From: G963677085 sp963677085
Lineage (GTDB): Bacteria; Planctomycetota; Planctomycetia; Pirellulales; Thermoguttaceae
Assembly: GCA_963677085.2 (NCBI GenBank)
Contig: CAXXFH010000004.1
Location: 4,836,001-4,900,000, forward strand
Length of the DNA: 64,000 nt
Direction of reading: 5' to 3'
Below, one piece after another: positions 62,534-64,000 of this stretch. How positions within the stretch are numbered: position 1 is the stretch's first letter; each line of letters starts with the position of its first letter. The translations under genes and the position numbers were made by a program. The notes below the pieces were generated by a model. The model saw only the letters and a list, made by a program, of their open reading frames with translations. It was not told where the DNA came from and did no database searches.

Positions 62534-63403
62534 ATGACTCGCCGACGTGCTAACGGGTTCACCCTGGTCGAACTTCTGGTGGTAATCGCCATTATTGGGA
62601 TCCTCATTGCGTTGTTGCTGCCGGCCGTGCAATCGGCGCGGGAAGCGGCGCGGCGGATGCAGTGCTCGAACAATCTCAAGCAGATTGGCTTGGCAATTCA
62701 CAGCTACATGACTTCGAACCGAGAGTACTTTCCGCCTGGCAGCCCGGGCAGAGCCAAACATGGGCTGTTCTCGTATCTGCTGACTTATCTCGAACAGACC
62801 GCGCTTTACGACCAGCTCGATCTCGACGGTGATACGTTCGCCGAGCCCGACCAGTACCGGCATATGGCGATTGCCGCTTACATCTGCCCCAGTTATGCAT
62901 CGCCAGCAGTGATCGAAGATTACAGCGACTTCCGGCACGGTGCCTTAACGACTTACCAAGGCGTCGGCGGGGCGCTGACCGATACGATATCCGCGAATTT
63001 TCCCCACAATGGCATTTTTGACTGGGAAGAGGTCCGGTCGGTCGCCCAAGTGCGCGACGGTCTGAGCAACACGTTGGCCGTTGGCGAATTCGTGCAACGC
63101 GACGCTACCGGTAGCTACTCGGAGCCGCCGGGTAACGTCCGTCCGTGGATCTTGGGCGCCTACAGCGAAAGCGACTCGAGTTATGCCTTTCGTGTTGTGG
63201 ATTACACGATCAATGCGAAAGTTCATCGCGCGGACGATCCGGTTAACTTCAACCATCTGCCCATGGGCAGCCATCACATCGGCGGAGCCCATTTTCTTCT
63301 GGCCGACGGAAGCGTGCGGTTTCTTAGTGAGACGATCGAAATGGAAAACTACCGCGCACTGGCCACGTGCGACGGCCGAGAAATCGTGAACCTACCAGAT
63401 TGA
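62534..63403 (+). CDS. DUF1559 pilin-like protein, 289 aa
   Basis: Prepilin-like MTRRRANGFTLVELLVVIAI and LLPAVQSAREAARRMQC; then LKHGLFSYLLTYLEQTALYDQLDLDGD-type repeat and GGAHFLLADGSVRFLSETIE near the end. It is shorter than the other two DUF1559 proteins and lacks the NDGLPLGGLPE ending. ATG 62534 follows GGAGGTTGGAG. Confidence 0.92.
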   Translation: MTRRRANGFTLVELLVVIAIIGILIALLLPAVQSAREAARRMQCSNNLKQIGLAIHSYMTSNREYFPPGSPGRAKHGLFSYLLTYLEQTALYDQLDLDGDTFAEPDQYRHMAIAAYICPSYASPAVIEDYSDFRHGALTTYQGVGGALTDTISANFPHNGIFDWEEVRSVAQVRDGLSNTLAVGEFVQRDATGSYSEPPGNVRPWILGAYSESDSSYAFRVVDYTINAKVHRADDPVNFNHLPMGSHHIGGAHFLLADGSVRFLSETIEMENYRALATCDGREIVNLPD

Positions 63404-63423
63404 CCCTGGTCGACATCACTTCG

Positions 63424-63503
63424 CGTGGATCTCGCCAAGGCGCCAAGACGCTAAGAGAAAGGAACGCTCCGCTCTTAGTGTTTTGGCGCCTTTGCGAGAT
63501 CTT
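63424..63503. repeat. inverted repeat, possible terminator
   Basis: GATCTCGCCAAGGCGCCAAGA at about 63427 is inverted against TTGGCGCCTTTGCGAGATC at about 63484, around CTAAGAG...CTCTTAG. It may end the run at 63403; it also resembles a common intergenic repeat (GCCAAGACGC type). Confidence 0.55.
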
Positions 63504-63529
63504 TTTTCTTGGGTTTGCAGCAAACAAAA

Positions 63530-63586
63530 TATCTTACATTTAATTCGATATATTTCATTGACGTGGGAGCCCACGTTTCGTAATCT
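63530..63586 (+). promoter_or_regulatory. regulon promoter, copy 4
   Basis: ATCTTACAT ends at 63539, TATTTCAT is the second half-site, TTGACG lies at 63558-63563 and TAATCT at 63581-63586 after 17 bases. Driven gene: the MFS transporter at 63616. Confidence 0.78.
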
Positions 63587-63615
63587 CGAATTAGACCTCA
63601 AAAGGAATCTGAAAC

Positions 63616-64000
63616 ATGGAAAAGATCGTAGCCCCGCTGTGCGTGATGGGTTTGGGATTGTGCTTCTCGCTGTGGGGGGCCATCAGTGTGAAACTGATTC
63701 CGCGACTGGGCATTGACAAAGGCCAGTTCGGCACTCTCATTTCCCTGTTCATGGGCTCCTGCCTGTTGCTGTCGCTGGTCATGGGCGTGGTCCTCGACAC
63801 GGTGGGCTACATGCCGGTGGCCGTGTTCGGCTTCGCCATGACTTCCTTCTGCCTATTCCTGCTCGCCTACGCCGGGTCGTTTCCCGTGGTGCTTGTGGCT
63901 TGTGTGCTGCTGGGCGCTGGGGCCATGGCGTTGAACGCGGCCGGGAACACGCTGGCCACGATCGTCTTCTTCGATGGGAAGAATCCAGCGGCCGCGAGCA
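63616..64000 (+). CDS. MFS transporter, partial at window edge
   Basis: The first 128 residues are visible: MEKIVAPLCVMGLGLCFSLW..., LGIDKGQFGTLISLFMGSCLLLSLVMGVVLDTVGYMPVAV and VACVLLGAGAMALNAAGNTLA. Hydrophobic helices with GxLxDxxG-like GVVLDTVGY between helices 2 and 3 mark a major facilitator. Sugar transport is inferred from the regulon. ATG 63616 follows AAAAGGAAT. The gene continues past 64000. Confidence 0.85.
   Translation, partial: MEKIVAPLCVMGLGLCFSLWGAISVKLIPRLGIDKGQFGTLISLFMGSCLLLSLVMGVVLDTVGYMPVAVFGFAMTSFCLFLLAYAGSFPVVLVACVLLGAGAMALNAAGNTLATIVFFDGKNPAAAS

Overview
The window looks like a chromosomal segment of a planctomycete (Planctomycetota, probably the Pirellulales side). 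The basis is three pilin-like DUF1559 proteins with the diagnostic N-terminal prepilin segment, a set of PEP-CTERM sorted proteins, Tat-exported Gfo/Idh/MocA oxidoreductases, XylR-like AraC regulators with a sugar-binding N-domain, a Pkn-type Ser/Thr kinase fused to a long C-terminal region, and an ompH-lpxC-lpxA cluster followed by an oxidoreductase gene.

Layout. 1-3276 is a decayed integrative element: a tyrosine integrase abuts the 3' end of tRNA-Val(UAC), with an excisionase-like HTH gene that carries an in-frame amber codon, truncated ECF sigma and porin-like fragments joined head to head, small unknown genes, and a duplicated structured 3' tail containing terminators. 3394-10257 holds two large minus-strand genes: a LamG-TPR-beta-helix lipoprotein and a Ser/Thr kinase. 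10662-17393 holds a Tat-exported sugar isomerase/epimerase-like protein, a ribbon-helix-helix protein, RNase P RNA, a GH16 hydrolase, a radical SAM protein, an FHA protein and RsgA. 17394-20200 is gene-poor and rich in dispersed repeats, with a strong long hairpin that may be a structured RNA and a 57-codon gene. 20532-29409 holds a large acidic protein of unknown function, an oxidoreductase, and a minus-strand run made of an unknown membrane-anchored protein, an ABC ATPase, an ABC permease and a TPR lipoprotein. 30115-36611 holds a cyclophilin lipoprotein, small secreted and zinc-ribbon proteins, and the lipid A cluster (ompH/skp, lpxC, lpxA, gnnA-like). 36955-44241 holds an M28 peptidase, a receiver protein, an FHA-GAF histidine kinase, dodecin, an unknown conserved protein and a XylR-type regulator. 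44660-52246 holds a DUF1559 protein, a ClC channel with CBS domains, tRNA-Leu(UAG), a GH29-like protein and an LtaS-like membrane phosphotransferase/sulfatase.

52283-64000 is the most coherent system: a XylR/AraC regulator is divergent from a plus-strand run of five PEP-CTERM proteins, a Tat-exported oxidoreductase, two DUF1559 proteins, a lipoprotein, a GH16 hydrolase and, at the window edge, an MFS transporter. Four promoters in this run carry the same element: a TCTTACAT box, a second half-site about 20 bp further on, then a TTGACG-like -35 and a -10 at exactly 17 bp. This marks a small regulon, most simply read as a polysaccharide-responsive surface and uptake locus controlled by the neighbouring XylR-type protein. 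That functional reading is inference; the motif itself is seen in the sequence.
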